Assembly (NCBI RefSeq): GCF_014653785.1
Contig: NZ_BNAS01000008.1
Location: forward strand, 120,508 to 184,507
Direction: 5' to 3'
DNA length: 64,000 nucleotides
From: Promicromonospora soli
GTDB lineage: Bacteria > Actinomycetota > Actinomycetes > Actinomycetales > Cellulomonadaceae
The notes beneath the pieces are model-generated. The model was not told the DNA's origin. It searched no databases and was given only the letters and a program-made list of their open reading frames with translations. Position 1 is the stretch's first letter; the number at the start of each line of letters is the position of its first letter. Shown here piece by piece: positions 6,788 through 15,541 of this stretch. Made by a program: the position numbers and the translations under genes.

Positions 6788-8806
6788 TCAGAATGGTGGT
6801 TCGTCCGGATCGGCCGACGTGGTCGAGCCGGGCGGGTCGGTTGGGTTCGTGGGGACTGCGCCGGGTTCGATGGTGGTGGTGTAGGGGCGCGGCAGGCGTT
6901 GTCCGGTCAGGGCGCGGAGGGTGAGGTCGTGGCTGGTTTCGGGGTCGATCTGCTCGATCTCGGCGTGGGTGTCCAGCACCGTGGGTTGCCGCGTGTGGGT
7001 GCGGCCGGCGGGGGTGGTCCAGGTGGTGATCCCGGTGTCGGGGTCGCGGACGAGGCGCCAGCCGGCGTGGGTCTTGAGCAGGTGATGCTTGCGGCACAGC
7101 GCGTGCAGATTCCGGGCGTTCGTCTGCCCGTCCCCGCCGGTGTCGCCCTCGCCCTTGTTCTTGCGGTTGTGGTCGAAGGGTTGGATGTGGTCCAGGTCGC
7201 ACCGGCTCGCCGGGGTGTTGCAGCCCCAGAGGAAGGTGCAGGTCCGGTCTCTGGCTTCGACGGCGGCGCGCAGGACTTTGCCGGGTTGGTAGGTGGTGGT
7301 GGAGTAGTCGGTCAGGATCCCGGTGATCGGGTCGGTCAGCAGGCGTTGCCAGGTCGCGTCCTGGGCGATCATGCGTGCGGTGTCGGCGGGGATGGGGCCG
7401 AACCCGTCCAGGTGCCCGGGCGCGTGGTCCAGCCCGAGCAGGGCGGTGGCGGGGATGGTGACCCGTACGACCGGCCGGGTCGGCGTGACCCGCACCGGCC
7501 GCACGATCTCCTGCACGACTTCCTGCACCACAACGCGCTGGACGGGAGCCCGGCCACCACAGCTGCACACGGGTCCCCCCGCACCCTCGGCGCGTGCGCC
7601 TTCGTCCCCCTGGGTCTGCGCGCCCGCTTCGGTCTCGGCGGGCGCGTCGGGCAGGGTGTCGGCGTCGGTGTCGGGGTGGGTGAACCGGTCGGCGGGCAGC
7701 AGGCGGCCGGTGATGATTCCGGTCAGGGAGTCGGCGCGCAGCTGGGCCAGGGTGCGGTCCTCACCGGTGACGTGCCGTAGCTGGTGCGCCATGTCGTCCA
7801 CCACACCCCACACCGCGGCGGCGTCGGTCGCGGGCAGGTAGGCCGAGAGCCAGCCCATGTCGTTCTCCGCACGGTCCAGCTGCACGCTGCGACGCAGGGC
7901 TTCGGCCCGCGCGGTCTCGGCGGCGCCGTGCCGGTTCTTGGCGAACGCAAGCATCCGGGCCTGCAGCCACTTCCAGGTCCTGTGTGGCGCCTGCGGCAGG
8001 AACCGGGCGATCGCCTCGGCCCGCTCGGCGATCGTGAGCTGGGTCGCGGAGCGCAGCAGGGTGTGCGCCTTGCGGGCGTCGATCCGCCCCGCGAGCAGGG
8101 CAGTGATCACTGTGGGGTGCTGGGCGCCGGACTCGGCCCGGACCACGACCTCGGTGGCCTCCGGCTCGGTCACCACGAGCTCACCGGTGACCTGCCCGAC
8201 CAGGGAGTTGTGCGCCAGCGGGTGGGTCTCCCGGGCGGCACGTTCGGCCACCACCAGGGCCTGCATCCCTGTCGCCCAGGACTGCAGGCGCCCGGCCGCG
8301 ACCACCAGGTCGCCCAGGGCGTCGTCCGACAGGTCGCCCAGCACATCCGAACCCCGATCACCGGCACAGTCACCGCCGCCGTCGTCCGGGCCGCCGCCCG
8401 GGGCGTCGTCCAGGTTGCCGTCCAGGTCGATGGCCTCGGCGACCACCCGCGCCAGCCCCACGCCCGGCACACCCCGCAGTGCCTCCCGCAATACCGTCTC
8501 GGGCCACAACACGACCGGCACTCCCGCCGGCGGCCGGTCCAGCCCAACGCCCGGCCCTGAATCCGGCCCTACGGACGGGTCGGGCTCCTCGACCCACATC
8601 GCATTTCGGAACCACGCATCGTCCAGCCAAGCGCTGTCGTACGACGAGTCCTGGAACGGCCCGCCCGGAGCCAGCACGTTATCGGGCAGCCACCGCACCA
8701 GCGTCCCGTCCCGCTCGACCGCCACCCGGCCATCTCGGGCAGGGTCGTCCAGAAGCCCACTCGGGAGCGCGCCGGCCATACCGTCGTCAGACATTCCATC
8801 ACGCAT
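6788..8806 (-). CDS. DUF222 / HNH endonuclease family protein (13E12-type), intact copy
   Basis: A 672-residue protein of the multicopy actinobacterial DUF222-HNH family (the 13E12 repeat family of mycobacteria). DUF222 covers roughly residues 150-400. The HNH nuclease motif lies near residues 515-575: CTFLWGC, then CDLDHIQPFDH, an insert rich in Gly/Asp, and NLHALCRKHHLLKTHAGWRL. The ATG at 8804-8806 follows GAGGAGG at about 5 nt. A Gly/Asp-rich linker precedes DUF222. The family's role is unknown; mobility or defence has been proposed. A decayed paralogue lies at 35621-37462 and shares an upstream element with this gene. Confidence 0.88.
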   Translation of the reverse strand: MRDGMSDDGMAGALPSGLLDDPARDGRVAVERDGTLVRWLPDNVLAPGGPFQDSSYDSAWLDDAWFRNAMWVEEPDPSVGPDSGPGVGLDRPPAGVPVVLWPETVLREALRGVPGVGLARVVAEAIDLDGNLDDAPGGGPDDGGGDCAGDRGSDVLGDLSDDALGDLVVAAGRLQSWATGMQALVVAERAARETHPLAHNSLVGQVTGELVVTEPEATEVVVRAESGAQHPTVITALLAGRIDARKAHTLLRSATQLTIAERAEAIARFLPQAPHRTWKWLQARMLAFAKNRHGAAETARAEALRRSVQLDRAENDMGWLSAYLPATDAAAVWGVVDDMAHQLRHVTGEDRTLAQLRADSLTGIITGRLLPADRFTHPDTDADTLPDAPAETEAGAQTQGDEGARAEGAGGPVCSCGGRAPVQRVVVQEVVQEIVRPVRVTPTRPVVRVTIPATALLGLDHAPGHLDGFGPIPADTARMIAQDATWQRLLTDPITGILTDYSTTTYQPGKVLRAAVEARDRTCTFLWGCNTPASRCDLDHIQPFDHNRKNKGEGDTGGDGQTNARNLHALCRKHHLLKTHAGWRLVRDPDTGITTWTTPAGRTHTRQPTVLDTHAEIEQIDPETSHDLTLRALTGQRLPRPYTTTIEPGAVPTNPTDPPGSTTSADPDEPPF

Positions 8807-8907
8807 GCCGGCCTCCTCACTCAGTGGTATCGATCAAGAAGACAAATCATTCACGCCATTCCTGCGGACGCTTGTTCGATTCTAGCCGCGCCCACCGACA
8901 CACGCCT

Positions 8908-8928
8908 GTCCGTCTGCCAGCCGCGTAA
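8908..8928 (-). promoter_or_regulatory. Conserved 21-nt element upstream of DUF222-HNH copy 1
   Basis: About 100 bp upstream of the start codon lies a 21-nt block (core TCTGCCA, then CCGCGTAA on the plus strand). It matches the block at 37571-37591 upstream of the second copy in 19 of 21 positions, while the bases between block and gene are poorly conserved. A TAGAAT-like -10 on the minus strand lies between it and the gene. The rest of the 274-bp gap 8807-9080 shows no gene that I can support. Confidence 0.45.
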
Positions 8929-9080
8929 GAAAGGGCAATGAGAGCCGACTGCCACGTGGTCGGCGCCGGCGGCGATGCCCGTGTCCGGCCAGCCACTCGG
9001 TGTTCGGGCGGCGCGGGCTCGGGAGGTGCGACTCGTGCACCCTGGCGGGTCGCATCGTCACGGTCGACGAGGGAAGAGGC

Positions 9081-9710
9081 TTAGCCGACGTCCTCGCCGG
9101 CCAGCGCCTTCGCCGCGAGCCGCTCCTCCTCGCTGACCTCCCACACCTCGTACGCAGCGTGCAGGGCCAGCAGGATGATCACGCAGCCCAGGATCAGGTC
9201 GGGCCACCCGGAGCCGGTCCACGCCGTGACCAGGCCCATGGCGATGATGGCGACGTTCACCAGCACGTCGTTGCGGGCCGAGAGGAAGGCGGCGCGGCCG
9301 AGGGATCCGCCGTCGTGGTGGGCCCGGGCCAGCAGCCACGCGCTGGTGCCGTTGACGGCGATCGCGCCGAGGGAGGCCACGACGAGCGGCACGACGTCGG
9401 GCGCCGTCGGCGCGGCGAACCGCTGCACCGCCTCCCAGGCGGCAACCGCGGCCGGGCCCAGGATGATCACGGCCATCGCCTTGCCCATCACCGCCCGCCG
9501 GGCGAGCGGCCAGCTCAGGGCGACGAGGATCAGCACGTTGACGGCCGTGTCCTCGAGGAAGTCGACGCTGTCGGCGAGGAGCGAGACGGACCCGGCGGCG
9601 AGCGCGACCGAGAACTCGACGAAGAAGTAGGCGAAGTTGAGGGCCGCGACGATCAGCACGGCCCGGCGCAGCCGGGCCGCACGGGGATCCTGGGTGGCGT
9701 TCACAGTCAC
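9081..9710 (-). CDS. Cation efflux (CDF-like) integral membrane protein
   Basis: A protein of about 209 residues with five to six hydrophobic segments. The first two helices contain NFAYFFVEFSVALAAGSVSL and LLADSVDFLEDTAVN, a cation-diffusion-facilitator metal site with Asp residues in place of the usual His. A later helix has LSARNDVLVNVAII, the second metal motif. The C-terminal cytoplasmic domain of classical CDF proteins is absent. It probably exports a divalent cation. The start is taken as GTG at 9708-9710; GTG at 9702-9704 is possible. It is separate from the ABC operon upstream, with a 26-bp gap. Confidence 0.75.
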   Translation of the reverse strand: MTVNATQDPRAARLRRAVLIVAALNFAYFFVEFSVALAAGSVSLLADSVDFLEDTAVNVLILVALSWPLARRAVMGKAMAVIILGPAAVAAWEAVQRFAAPTAPDVVPLVVASLGAIAVNGTSAWLLARAHHDGGSLGRAAFLSARNDVLVNVAIIAMGLVTAWTGSGWPDLILGCVIILLALHAAYEVWEVSEEERLAAKALAGEDVG

Positions 9711-9736
9711 CCATTGTTCCCGTGCGGCCCCGTCGG

Positions 9737-10558
9737 TCAGTCCGCCGAGCGGATCATCGCGCGCACGCCCACCGCGAGCCCGAGCACCGCCGTGGCCACG
9801 GCCGCGACCCAGCCCCAGGCGACCGCCGAGGAGAGCAGGTCGCCCGCGAAGGCGGCACGGCCCGAGTCGACGACGTAGCGCAGCGGGTTCACCGACGACA
9901 CGGCGCGCATCCACGCCGGGCCGGTCTCCAGGGGCAGGAGCATGCCGGACAGCAGCATGACCGGGAACAGGACGGTCTGCTGCACCACCCAGAACATCCA
10001 TTCCTGCTTGCGCACGGCCAGCGCCAGCGCGTACGACAGCGAGCCGACGCCGACGCCGAGAACCGCCAGCTGCAGCAGCGTGAGCACCGCCCCGATCGGG
10101 TCCGGGCGCAGGCCGAACGGCAGCATCACGACGATCACGACCGCGGACTGGGCGACGATCGGCACCATCTCCTTGAGCGCGCGGCCCACGAGCTGCGCCG
10201 GGCGGGAGAGCGGGGTGACGAGCATCCGCTCGTGCACGCCCGACGAGAGGTCGAGCTGGAGGTTGGAGCCCGTCACCGACGTGCCGAAGAGCGTCGTCAT
10301 CGCCAGCACGGCCGGCACGAACCAGAGCCAGACGTCGCCGCCGAGGGTCTCACCGGCGGATCCGGCGAGCAGCGGGCCGAACAGGCCGAGGAAGACGAGC
10401 GGCTGCACCAGGCCGAAGACGAGCGAGAACGGGTCGCGCACCACGGGCCGGAGCTCCCGGACCAGCACGATCCGGGTGTCCCGCAGGAAGTTGCGACGGG
10501 GGAGCGACCTGTCGGCCTGGGCCGGCGTCGTACCGGGGGCAAGGGTCGCGGCGCTCAT
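9737..10558 (-). CDS. ABC-2 type export permease (DrrB-like)
   Basis: A 273-residue membrane protein with six hydrophobic segments and the ABC-2 signature region VSSVNPLRYVVDSGRAAFAG near residues 215-240. The N-terminus RDTRIVLVRELRPVVRDPFS is typical of daunorubicin-resistance permeases. It would form a homodimeric exporter with the ATPase encoded just upstream. The ATG at 10556-10558 overlaps the ATPase stop codon (ATGA), so translation is coupled. The exported compound is unknown; drugs or lipids are usual for the family. Confidence 0.87.
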   Translation of the reverse strand: MSAATLAPGTTPAQADRSLPRRNFLRDTRIVLVRELRPVVRDPFSLVFGLVQPLVFLGLFGPLLAGSAGETLGGDVWLWFVPAVLAMTTLFGTSVTGSNLQLDLSSGVHERMLVTPLSRPAQLVGRALKEMVPIVAQSAVVIVVMLPFGLRPDPIGAVLTLLQLAVLGVGVGSLSYALALAVRKQEWMFWVVQQTVLFPVMLLSGMLLPLETGPAWMRAVSSVNPLRYVVDSGRAAFAGDLLSSAVAWGWVAAVATAVLGLAVGVRAMIRSAD

Positions 10559-11637
10559 GCCAGGACCTCCTTCTTGGTCGTGTCTTCGCTGGTCGAGTGT
10601 TCGCCGGTCGGGTGTTCGCCGGTTTCGAGAGGCTCAACCCCCGGCGTGTCGACGACTGCCGTCTCCCGGAGGCTGCGGCCGGTGAGGCCGAGGAAGACGT
10701 CGTCGAGCGTGGGCCGTGCGACGTCCACGCGGCTGACCTGGAGCCCGGCGCCGTCCGCCGCGCGGAGCAGCCCCGGCGTCGCGCCGGGCCCGTCCGCGGT
10801 GCGGATCTCGACGGTGCTCGCCTCGCGGCCCGCCTCGCCGGATGTCTCGACGCGCACCGAGCGGGTGCCCGGTGCGCGTTCCGCGACGGCGGCGAGCGCC
10901 GCCGCGTGCTCGGGCGCCACCCGGAGGGTGACGAGGTCGCCCGCCAGCTCGGCCTTCAGAGCGTCGGCGGTGTCGTCGGCGATGACCTGCCCGTGGTCCA
11001 CCACGATGACGCGCTCGGCGAACGTGTCCGCCTCGTCGAGGTAGTGCGTGGTCAGCACGATGGTCATGGGCTCGGCGGCCGCGGTGCGCATCCGCAGGAT
11101 GTGCTCCCAGAGGTTGGCGCGGTTGTGCGGGTCCAGCCCGGTCGACGGCTCGTCGAGGAACAGCAGCGACGGCTCGTGGACGAGGCCGACGGCCACGTCG
11201 AGGCGGCGCTTCTGGCCGCCCGACAGGCTCTCCACCTTGCGGTCGGCCTGCTCGGTCAGGTCGAGGGCCTCGAGCAGCTCGTTCGCGCGGTCCCGGGCCC
11301 GACGCCGGTCGAGGCCGTAGATCTCGCCCTGGGTGACGAGCTCGTCGCGGACGAGCTGGGACGCTCCGGCGGCGCCGCCCTGGCCCACGTAGCCGATGGC
11401 GGCGCGGACCCGGTCGGGGTGCGCGACGACGTCGTACCCCGCCACCTCCGCGGTGCCCGCCGTCGGCGGGATGAGCGTGGTCAGCATGCGCAGCGTCGTG
11501 GTCTTTCCGGCGCCGTTGGGGCCGAGCACGGCCACGAGCTCGCCTGGCTCGACGTCGAGCGAGATGCCGCGCACGGCGTGGACGGTTTGGGTACGGCCCA
11601 CCACGAAGTCCTTGGTGAGCGCTCGGGTGCGGATCAC
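10555..11637 (-). CDS. ABC exporter ATP-binding protein (DrrA-like)
   Basis: A 360-residue ATPase with Walker A GPNGAGKTT near residue 39, signature SLSGGQKRRLDVA near residue 143, Walker B LLFLDEPSTGLD near residue 162 and a later switch His (TTHYLDEA). The C-terminal 120 residues form the DrrA-type extension. The GTG at 11635-11637 follows an AAGGAGA site. It pairs with the downstream permease. A WYL regulator diverges 91 bp away, and the gap holds a GCGGT-N15-ACCGC inverted repeat (11688-11712) that may be its operator. Confidence 0.9.
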   Translation of the reverse strand: MIRTRALTKDFVVGRTQTVHAVRGISLDVEPGELVAVLGPNGAGKTTTLRMLTTLIPPTAGTAEVAGYDVVAHPDRVRAAIGYVGQGGAAGASQLVRDELVTQGEIYGLDRRRARDRANELLEALDLTEQADRKVESLSGGQKRRLDVAVGLVHEPSLLFLDEPSTGLDPHNRANLWEHILRMRTAAAEPMTIVLTTHYLDEADTFAERVIVVDHGQVIADDTADALKAELAGDLVTLRVAPEHAAALAAVAERAPGTRSVRVETSGEAGREASTVEIRTADGPGATPGLLRAADGAGLQVSRVDVARPTLDDVFLGLTGRSLRETAVVDTPGVEPLETGEHPTGEHSTSEDTTKKEVLA

Positions 11638-11728
11638 GGTGTCTCCTTCTTGCGGTCTCGGTTACCTGCCCCAGCCTTCCGGCAGTAGCGGTCAGGTCCT
11701 GTCCTCTACCGCATGCGATCCTGGTTTC

Positions 11729-12718
11729 GTGCTCGAAACCTCCGGACGCCTCCTCGCCCTGCTGTCGCTGCTCCAGGCACGCCGGGACTGGCCCGGCGCG
11801 CTCCTCGCCGACCGGCTCGGCGTCAGCCCGCGCACGGTGCGGCGCGACGTCGACCGGCTCCGTGAGCTCGGCTACCCCGTCAATGCCACCAAGGGGCCCG
11901 ACGGCGGCTACCGCCTCGACGCCGGCGCGGACCTCCCGCCGCTGCTGTTCGACGACGAGCAGGCGGTGGCCGTCGCCGTCGCGCTGCGTACCGGCACCAT
12001 CCCGGGGGCGGAGGAGGGGGCCTTGCGGGCGCTGGCCACCATCCGCCAGGTCATGCCGGCCCGGCTCCGGGCGCGCCTGGACGCGCTCGAGGTGACCACC
12101 GTGCGGCGTCGGCCCGGGCGTGACGAGCCGGCCGTGGAACCCGACCTGCTCCTGGCGCTCGGCTCGGCGTGCCAGGCGCGCGAGGTCGTGCGGTTCGACT
12201 ACGAGGGCGGCAGCATGGCGCCCGTGGGCGAGGGCGACAACGCCTTCCGGCCGCCGCGCAGGGTCGAGCCGCACCACCTCGTGACGTCGGAGGGGCGCTG
12301 GTATCTCGTCGCGTTCGACCTCGACCGCGACGACTGGCGGCTCTTCCGGGTGGACCGGATGACGCTCCGTTCCGGCACCGGCCCGCGGTTCGTCCGCCGG
12401 GAGGTGCCCGGCGGCTCCGTCGCCGGGTTTGTCGGCTCGCGGATCAGCGGATCGCCGTCGCCCGTGCGCGGCGAGGTGGTGCTCCACGCGCGCGCCGCCG
12501 ACATCGCCCCGTGGGTCGGTGGCCAGGGCCTGTGCGAGCCGCTGCCGGACGTCGACGGCGTGCCCCGGTGCCGCGTGGTGCTGGGCTCGTGGTCCTGGGG
12601 CGGGCTGGCCGGGCGGCTCGGCGCCTTCGACGTGCCGTTCGAGGTGGTGGGCCCGCCCGAGCTCGTCGAGGCGGCGCGGGAGCTGGCCGGCCGCTACGCC
12701 GCGGCGGTGCCGCGGTAG
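11729..12718 (+). CDS. WYL-domain transcriptional regulator
   Basis: A 329-residue regulator. The N-terminal DeoR-like helix-turn-helix (residues 1-55) contains LADRLGVSPRTVRRDVDRLR, followed by the short beta wing GYPVNATKGPDGGYRL. The WYL domain follows, with HHLVTSEGRWYLVAFDLDRD near residues 185-215, then a WCX-type C-terminal extension. WYL domains sense ligands such as nucleotides. The GTG at 11729-11731 leaves almost no leader, so the transcript may be leaderless. Divergence from the DrrAB-type exporter suggests it controls that exporter. Confidence 0.86.
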   Translation: MLETSGRLLALLSLLQARRDWPGALLADRLGVSPRTVRRDVDRLRELGYPVNATKGPDGGYRLDAGADLPPLLFDDEQAVAVAVALRTGTIPGAEEGALRALATIRQVMPARLRARLDALEVTTVRRRPGRDEPAVEPDLLLALGSACQAREVVRFDYEGGSMAPVGEGDNAFRPPRRVEPHHLVTSEGRWYLVAFDLDRDDWRLFRVDRMTLRSGTGPRFVRREVPGGSVAGFVGSRISGSPSPVRGEVVLHARAADIAPWVGGQGLCEPLPDVDGVPRCRVVLGSWSWGGLAGRLGAFDVPFEVVGPPELVEAARELAGRYAAAVPR

Positions 12719-12816
12719 GCGCCACCTGCGAGAAGGCACGTGGGGCGGATCACGCACCGGTCCGTGCGCGCAGTATGTTGTGCCCGTTCCTCGCCGGCAC
12801 AACAGAGAGCGTGCGC

Positions 12817-13341
12817 ATGACGAATCTGTCCGACTTCAGCGACGACGAGCTTGCCCAGATCCTGGACGCCCCGGGGGCAGTGCTGAAGGGCGCCACCCTC
12901 GCCGACGGGAGACCGGGGCCGATCCGGTTCATCAGGGAGCTCGCGTCCGGCGCCAAGGTGTTCCGGGAGGCCCAGGTGCACGAGAACGCGTTCGTGCAGT
13001 CAGTGGCGGCGGCGCTGCGCGACCGGGAGGCCTCGGCGGCGAAGGACGGCGGTCCGGGGTCGGAGGACGGCGCGGAGCCGGCGGCGGACGGGTCGGTGCT
13101 TCCCGACCCTGAGGGGGAGGCAGCCAGGGCGGTCGAGCTGACCGCGGCCTCGGTCGCCCTGCTCCGAGGGCGGGCGGACGAGAAGGACGTCGACGCGTAC
13201 GGCGAGTGGCTGATCCGCATCGCCACGCAGGTCGCCAAGGCCACCAGGTCCAAGGACGGCGGCTTCTTCAGCAAGCGGGTCACGGTCTCCGCGGACGAGC
13301 AGGCCTTCATCGAGAAGCTCACGGCCGCCGTGGGCCGCTGA
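12817..13341 (+). CDS. Conserved hypothetical protein
   Basis: A 174-residue protein with no signal peptide or membrane segment. Its C-terminal half, around YGEWLIRIATQVAKATRSKD and KRVTVSADEQAFIEKLTAAV, resembles small helical domains found in proteins annotated only as hypothetical. The middle (residues 70-105) is rich in Gly, Glu, Asp and Pro and probably disordered. The ATG at 12817 is preferred over GTG at 12811; only a weak AGAGAG site precedes it. It is bounded downstream by a strong hairpin. No function can be assigned. Confidence 0.65.
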   Translation: MTNLSDFSDDELAQILDAPGAVLKGATLADGRPGPIRFIRELASGAKVFREAQVHENAFVQSVAAALRDREASAAKDGGPGSEDGAEPAADGSVLPDPEGEAARAVELTAASVALLRGRADEKDVDAYGEWLIRIATQVAKATRSKDGGFFSKRVTVSADEQAFIEKLTAAVGR

Positions 13342-13357
13342 CGGGCCGGACCGGAAA

Positions 13358-13391
13358 GTGCCCGGGGCGGGGCCTGGCCCGCCCCGGGCAC
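13358..13391. terminator. Hairpin terminator between convergent genes
   Basis: Perfect 14-bp arms GTGCCCGGGGCGGG and its complement flank the 6-nt loop GCCTGG. It lies between the convergent ends at 13341 and 13404. Read on the minus strand it is followed by CTTTCC. There is no long T-tract, as is common for GC-rich actinobacterial terminators. It probably serves both genes. Confidence 0.7.
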
Positions 13392-13403
13392 CTGCCTAGC
13401 CGG

Positions 13404-14180
13404 TCAGCCGGTGATACGGAGGAACGTCGGGCTGGACTGCCAGATTGCCGTGTACCGGACGGTCTTCCCGGGGACCGGTGCCTCGATCTGCATGCCGTCA
13501 CCCGCGTAGATCGCGATGTGTCCGGGGCTCCAGATCAGGTCGCCCGGCTGGGCGTCGGCCCACGAGACCTCGGTGCCGGCGTACCGCTGCTCCGAGGACG
13601 TGCGCGGCAGGTCGATGCCGACCTGCGCGTACACGTAGGACGTGAACCCGGAGCAGTCGAAACCGTCGGGGGTGGTGCCGGCCCAGAGATACGGCACACC
13701 GAGGTACCGCATGGCGATCGACACGACCGCGGAGCCCGCGGCGGAGTCCGGGATCTCGATCGCCGCCGCCGCCTCCGCGGCTGCCTCGTCAGCGGCCTCG
13801 GCGGCAAGCTGCGCCTGGTACTCGTCGTTCTCCTCGGCGGAGGTGACGGAGACGGCCGACCGCTCGACCTTCAGCTCCGCATCGGTGGCGACGGTCACCA
13901 TCGGCGCGGCGGAGACCGACTCCTTGGCCTGGGCGGTCAGGGCGTTCAGGTCGGCGCTGTCGAGCTTCGCGGTGACGACGTCGGTGCTCGGCATGGCCTG
14001 CGCCGGAGAGCTGACCATCGAGATCAGCAGACCGGAGCCCGCTGCCGCCAGGGCGCCTCGCTTGGCCACGACCGCCACCTGCGCGCCGGCGGTCAGGGCC
14101 ATGGGGACGAGGGTCGCACGACGGGCAGCCCGGTGACGTCCACGGCCTGGGGCCGCGGGGAGAACGGTGTTGCGCTCCAT
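13404..14180 (-). CDS. Secreted NlpC/P60 family peptidoglycan hydrolase
   Basis: A 258-residue exported protein. A basic N-terminus precedes a hydrophobic segment ending SSPAQA near residue 62. An Ala/Glu-rich linker (residues 115-145) leads to the NlpC/P60 domain at 150-258, with Cys176 in DGFDCSGF, His221 in SPGHIAIYAG and Glu in MQIEAP at the third catalytic position. These enzymes cut the D-Glu to diamino-acid bond in peptidoglycan stem peptides. The ATG at 14178-14180 is preferred for the twin-basic N-terminus, though AGGT lies farther upstream than usual. A shorter start at 14102 would keep a plausible signal peptide. Confidence 0.83.
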   Translation of the reverse strand: MERNTVLPAAPGRGRHRAARRATLVPMALTAGAQVAVVAKRGALAAAGSGLLISMVSSPAQAMPSTDVVTAKLDSADLNALTAQAKESVSAAPMVTVATDAELKVERSAVSVTSAEENDEYQAQLAAEAADEAAAEAAAAIEIPDSAAGSAVVSIAMRYLGVPYLWAGTTPDGFDCSGFTSYVYAQVGIDLPRTSSEQRYAGTEVSWADAQPGDLIWSPGHIAIYAGDGMQIEAPVPGKTVRYTAIWQSSPTFLRITG

Positions 14181-14248
14181 AGGTGTGATGGACCTTTCTT
14201 CTCGGGGAGAACCACACACGCGAACCCCTGGGTGGGCACGCGCGATCG

Positions 14249-14271
14249 GCCGACGCCGTACGGGCGCCGGC
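14249..14271. terminator. Possible hairpin downstream of the DUF6153-like gene
   Basis: GCCGACGCC and GGCGCCGGC form 9-bp arms with one mismatch around GTACG. It starts 14 bp after the stop of the minus-strand gene at 14285 and lies in the leader of the NlpC/P60 gene. It could be a terminator or a leader structure. No T-tract is seen. Confidence 0.35.
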
Positions 14272-14284
14272 TGCTGCGGTTCTT

Positions 14285-14731
14285 CTAGGTCCGAGAGATC
14301 CCGAGCGCGTGCAGGGACGGTGCGGTCCCGACCGGTGCGGCGGGCAGCGCCCACCGGGCCATGAACGCCCAGACCGGTACCAGGCGCATGACCGCCGCCC
14401 GTTTGGGGACCACGACGGCGAGCAGTGCGACGAGCACCATCAGGCACAGCGTCGCGGCGTCGTGGTGGCTGCCGCACCCGGGCGAGCAGTCGCCGTCGCT
14501 CTCCTCGGCGATGGTGAGGCCATGGGAGTGCGCGGCGGAGGCCTGCACCGCGGTCTCGGCGGAGTCGGTGTGGTGGTCCGCCACGGCGACGACGGGCGCG
14601 GAGTGCGCGTTCGCCACGCTCGTCGCGTGCACGAGCCCGACGCCGAAGACCAGAGTCATGATGACCAGCACGCGCGCCAGCCCTCGCCTACGGTCGGCGA
14701 GCAGCGAGCGGAATGTGGTCAAGAGGCCCAT
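14285..14731 (-). CDS. DUF6153-like membrane protein
   Basis: A 148-residue protein with an N-terminal hydrophobic segment (VLVIMTLVFGVGLVHATSV) and a second near residue 95-120 (AATLCLMVLVALLAVVV). Between them is a His/Asp/Cys-rich extracytoplasmic loop with DCSPGCGSHHD. This layout matches small actinobacterial membrane proteins annotated DUF6153, of unknown function. The Cys/His cluster suggests metal binding, which is inference. The start is uncertain: ATG at 14729-14731 is chosen, an in-frame ATG lies at 14750-14752, and neither has a clear ribosome-binding site. Confidence 0.6.
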   Translation of the reverse strand: MGLLTTFRSLLADRRRGLARVLVIMTLVFGVGLVHATSVANAHSAPVVAVADHHTDSAETAVQASAAHSHGLTIAEESDGDCSPGCGSHHDAATLCLMVLVALLAVVVPKRAAVMRLVPVWAFMARWALPAAPVGTAPSLHALGISRT

Positions 14732-14854
14732 GTCGACCACAAGGATAGCCACATCATCGGAGCGGGCGATGTGCAGCGCCGCGGTCGAGCGCCCCAGTAG
14801 TGTTGTGGCCTGCGTGACGTTGTCCCAGGTCGATGGCTGTTTTCAGGAGGTTCG

Positions 14855-15541
14855 GTGCGGCGGGTCGAGCAGTTCTTGTGGGACCGGGACGCGGAGACGG
14901 TGCGGAGCGGAGCGTTCGGCATCGCCGTCGTCGCCTACTCGATACTCGTGGTCTCGACCAGTGCGCAGACGGGCGACATCCACCCGGTCGTGCAGGTGCT
15001 CCTCGCGGCGGTGTCGCTCGCGGGGATCGTCGCGCTCGTCGAGGGAGCGGCCCGCCGCCTCCGTACCAGGGCGGTGCGCGGCATCTGGATGTACCGGTCG
15101 TCGTCGTCGAACTGGGGACTGGCCGAGATCTCCGGCCGCCGGAACGGCCTGTACTACTCGGTCCAGCTCTTCGCGGACGAGGAGTCGCTCCTCGCGTGCT
15201 ACCGCGGCGAAGGGACGAACTGGCACTCGTTCCTCGGGCACACGGAGTCGACCTTCGTGGAGTTCAGCGAGCGGCAGCTGCACATCCGCTACGAGGTGAA
15301 CTACACCGGACCGCAGTACCCGAGCAGGGCCGGCTTCCTGGTCCTTCAGCCCATCGGCCGTGAGGGCTACGACCGGATGGTGGGCTACTGGACGTCCACC
15401 ACCGCATCCGACGGGACGTCGAGCGGGCGGCTCATGTTCGTGCGTCCGCCTGCCGACGGCACCGGCCCCACCATGCTGGACCCGGGGGAGGAGCCCGTCG
15501 CAGGAGACCGGTCCGACGGCGACAGAGGGAGCGACCGATGA
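14855..15541 (+). CDS. Conserved membrane protein, translationally coupled to prephenate dehydrogenase
   Basis: A 228-residue protein of unrecognised family. Residues 20-40 and 45-65 form two transmembrane segments (GIAVVAYSILVVST and VQVLLAAVSLAGIVALV). The rest is cytoplasmic, with a beta-rich middle (WGLAEISGRRNGLYYSVQLF) and an acidic, probably disordered tail. The GTG at 14855 has AGGAGG 4 nt upstream. Its stop overlaps the next start (ATGA at 15538-15541), so the two proteins are made together. That coupling is the only functional hint. Confidence 0.68.
   Translation: MRRVEQFLWDRDAETVRSGAFGIAVVAYSILVVSTSAQTGDIHPVVQVLLAAVSLAGIVALVEGAARRLRTRAVRGIWMYRSSSSNWGLAEISGRRNGLYYSVQLFADEESLLACYRGEGTNWHSFLGHTESTFVEFSERQLHIRYEVNYTGPQYPSRAGFLVLQPIGREGYDRMVGYWTSTTASDGTSSGRLMFVRPPADGTGPTMLDPGEEPVAGDRSDGDRGSDR

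Noticed and set aside
9000..9878. A 292-codon plus-strand frame covering the gap before the cation-efflux gene
   Set aside because: It is antisense to the efflux gene and the exporter permease and has low-complexity Arg/Gly/His-rich sequence. The short stretch before 9080 is too brief to support a gene.
14181..14284. Possible c-di-AMP (ydaO-type) riboswitch upstream of the NlpC/P60 gene
   Set aside because: Such riboswitches often precede wall hydrolases in actinobacteria, but the conserved core segments are not seen in this leader. Only a small hairpin is present.
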